The translations under genes were made by a program, and so were the position numbers. A stretch of 64,000 nt of DNA from DATCMH01 sp036563505 (GTDB lineage: Bacteria > Pseudomonadota > Alphaproteobacteria > Rhizobiales > Beijerinckiaceae): the NCBI GenBank assembly GCA_036563505.1, contig DATCMH010000002.1:558001-622000 (forward strand). Reading direction: 5' to 3'. The notes beneath the pieces are model-generated. The model was not told the origin of the DNA. It was given only the letters and a program-made list of their open reading frames with translations, and ran no database searches. Positions 63,601 through 64,000 of the stretch are shown here, piece by piece. Within the stretch, counting starts at the first letter, position 1; each line of letters begins with the position of its first letter.

Positions 63601-64000
63601 CGAGCTCAGCCTCGGTCCACACCCGGGGCACACGGTCGTGGATCGCCATGAGCGCGGTGAGCCGGCCTTCCTTGACGAGCGGCATGCAGATCGTCGCGGC
63701 GATCCCGATGCTCTGGAAGGTCGCGGCTTCTTCCGGCGCGAGCTCGCGCAGGTTGTCGTTGACGACGAGCGGCAGGCCGGCGCTCAGGTTCTTGACGGCC
63801 AGCGTTCCGAAGTCGGCGAGGCTGTAATGCCCGACGATGCTCCTCGACCCAGGTGCGGCCCAATCGCCGCGGATGGTGAAGCCGTCCTCGTCCTCATCCA
63901 TGTCGGCGTAGGCGCAGACCGACAGACTCAAGTGCTCGCCCAAGAGGCGGGTCGTGGTCGCGAGCACCGCGTCGGGGTCGGCCAAGGGAGCGGTCTCGGC
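60638..64000 (-). CDS. hybrid sensor histidine kinase (N-terminus outside window)
   Basis: Large cytoplasmic signalling protein, open to the window edge; at least 1120 codons are visible. Domain order is two GAF domains (about 1-320), three PAS domains (about 325-720), HisKA with His in GGVAHDFNNLLTVI (about 750), HATPase_c with GHGIPADQLGQIFEPFF and GRGTGLGLSQV, and a C-terminal receiver with acceptor Asp in VFSDVVMPGMSG (about 1048). No membrane segments. The true start is probably to the right of the window because the first GAF domain begins at the edge. Input and target are unknown. Confidence 0.9.
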   Translation of the reverse strand, partial: AETAPLADPDAVLATTTRLLGEHLSLSVCAYADMDEDEDGFTIRGDWAAPGSRSIVGHYSLADFGTLAVKNLSAGLPLVVNDNLRELAPEEAATFQSIGIAATICMPLVKEGRLTALMAIHDRVPRVWTEAELGLLREVTARSWAHIERVRSAADRERGQALIAAQSRVLECAVQDVPLADTLNAIVTTVEELSSSGVLASILLLDEDGMHLRHGAGPSLPTAYNAAIDGIRVGPGVGSCGTAVHLNAPVFVSDIATDPLWADFRELALSHDLRACWSIPIVSTQGSVLGTFALYHREPRAPAPVDLELVDVVVRTAGLVIERTRAEQALRTSEERLRLAAQAAQIGTWDLDLITGNGHWDEAALRISGLTEDSGLYDTYTWIRLVHPDDRERTGAAFLASLEPGGPAYDVEFRGAVPAEDGGTRWITSHGAVIRDPDTGKATRAVGIIRDATARHRQQERLRESEERLRLATESAEVGFWDVDVVNDVLIWPPRVKAMFGLSADVPVSMADFYTGLHPDDREATCAAFAAACDPVQRALYDVEYRTVGREDGVVRWVAAKGRGVFDDQGRCVRVIGTAIDVTARKRTEAALRDLNQTLEKRVAARTSELAESQRRFRGIFDSALQFMALLTPAGTVMEVNRTALSWSEIEPKDIVGKPFWLAAPMRGNPELQAAIKAGIERAAAGETVRDEHEMRGAGEARATVDFSLKPVPGERGEAVWLVAEGRDITELKRAQEQLRQAQKLEAVGQLTGGVAHDFNNLLTVIKSSTDLLRRPGLAEDRRRRYVDAISDTVDRASKLTGQLLAFARRQALKPEVFDPIQRIRSIAEMLRTIVGSRIEIAIEAGCETCFIEADASQFETALVNMAVNARDAMDGEGRLTVRVDEIAEMPAIRGQAASEGRFVAVSIADTGHGIPADQLGQIFEPFFTTKEVGRGTGLGLSQVFGFAKQSGGDVAVDSEVGRGTTFTLYLPQSGEERTHVAGASEPRGGLADEDGRGRRVLVVEDNVEVGRFSTQILQDLGYATTWAANADEALKLLADRDGFDAVFSDVVMPGMSGVELGQEIRRRYPGLPVVLTSGYSHVLAEEGRHGFELIKKPYAAEELSRVLRRVTASRKSGRT

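Overview
This 64 kb window comes from a high-GC alphaproteobacterial chromosome, most likely a Hyphomicrobiales (Rhizobiales) relative of the Methylobacteriaceae. The evidence is the alphaproteobacterial gene orders (atpHAGDC; mdh-sucCD-sucAB-lpd; sdhCDAB), a mesaconyl-CoA hydratase typical of the ethylmalonyl-CoA pathway, a complete pqqABCDE cluster, an Omp19-like lipoprotein and many short palindromic repeats. Most genes are core metabolism. No rRNA, CRISPR array, prophage or complete insertion sequence was seen.

Layout. 1-9.4 kb: edge-truncated nitrile hydratase alpha subunit, divergent ampR/ampC, an EamA exporter coupled to a His-rich COG0523 GTPase, tungstate transporter parts (tupA and tupB convergent), an unrecognised protein and an acyl-CoA synthetase. 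9.4-19.7 kb: a GDSL autotransporter, an NMT1-type ABC importer, Lrp/putA and a 2'-5' RNA ligase-like protein, with many palindromic repeats. 19.7-27.2 kb: the F1 ATP synthase operon and priA. 27.2-29.9 kb: xerC and two tandem double-receiver proteins. 29.9-40.3 kb: a TCA-cycle operon read leftward (mdh, sucC, sucD, sucA, sucB, lpd) with three extra small genes between the enzyme genes. 40.5-44.1 kb: tetR, zapE, a GNAT acetyltransferase and the Omp19-like lipoprotein. 44.1-49.4 kb: sdhCDAB with a VapBC-type toxin-antitoxin pair between sdhA and sdhB, plus a divergent LysR gene. 49.6-51.2 kb: a lower-GC island with a three-Cys-motif gene pair, one member frameshifted. 51.3-53.8 kb: mesaconyl-CoA hydratase, folD, yggT and tRNA-Ala. 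54.1-59.5 kb: pqqABCDE, a secreted PQQ sugar dehydrogenase and a cytochrome c. 59.5-64 kb: a YegS-like lipid kinase and a large hybrid histidine kinase cut by the window edge.

How the genes fit together. The ATP synthase, TCA and succinate dehydrogenase operons are the respiratory core. The PQQ genes make the cofactor for the periplasmic sugar dehydrogenase next door, and the adjacent cytochrome c could accept its electrons. The unusual content is accessory DNA placed inside core operons: the TA pair in sdh, a low-GC secreted protein in sucCD, a retropepsin-like gene before sucA, and palindromic elements in several operon gaps. One palindromic element lies in frame inside putA. The least described candidates for a system are the double-receiver pair, whose first receiver has lost its phosphoacceptor Asp, and the three-Cys-motif pair.
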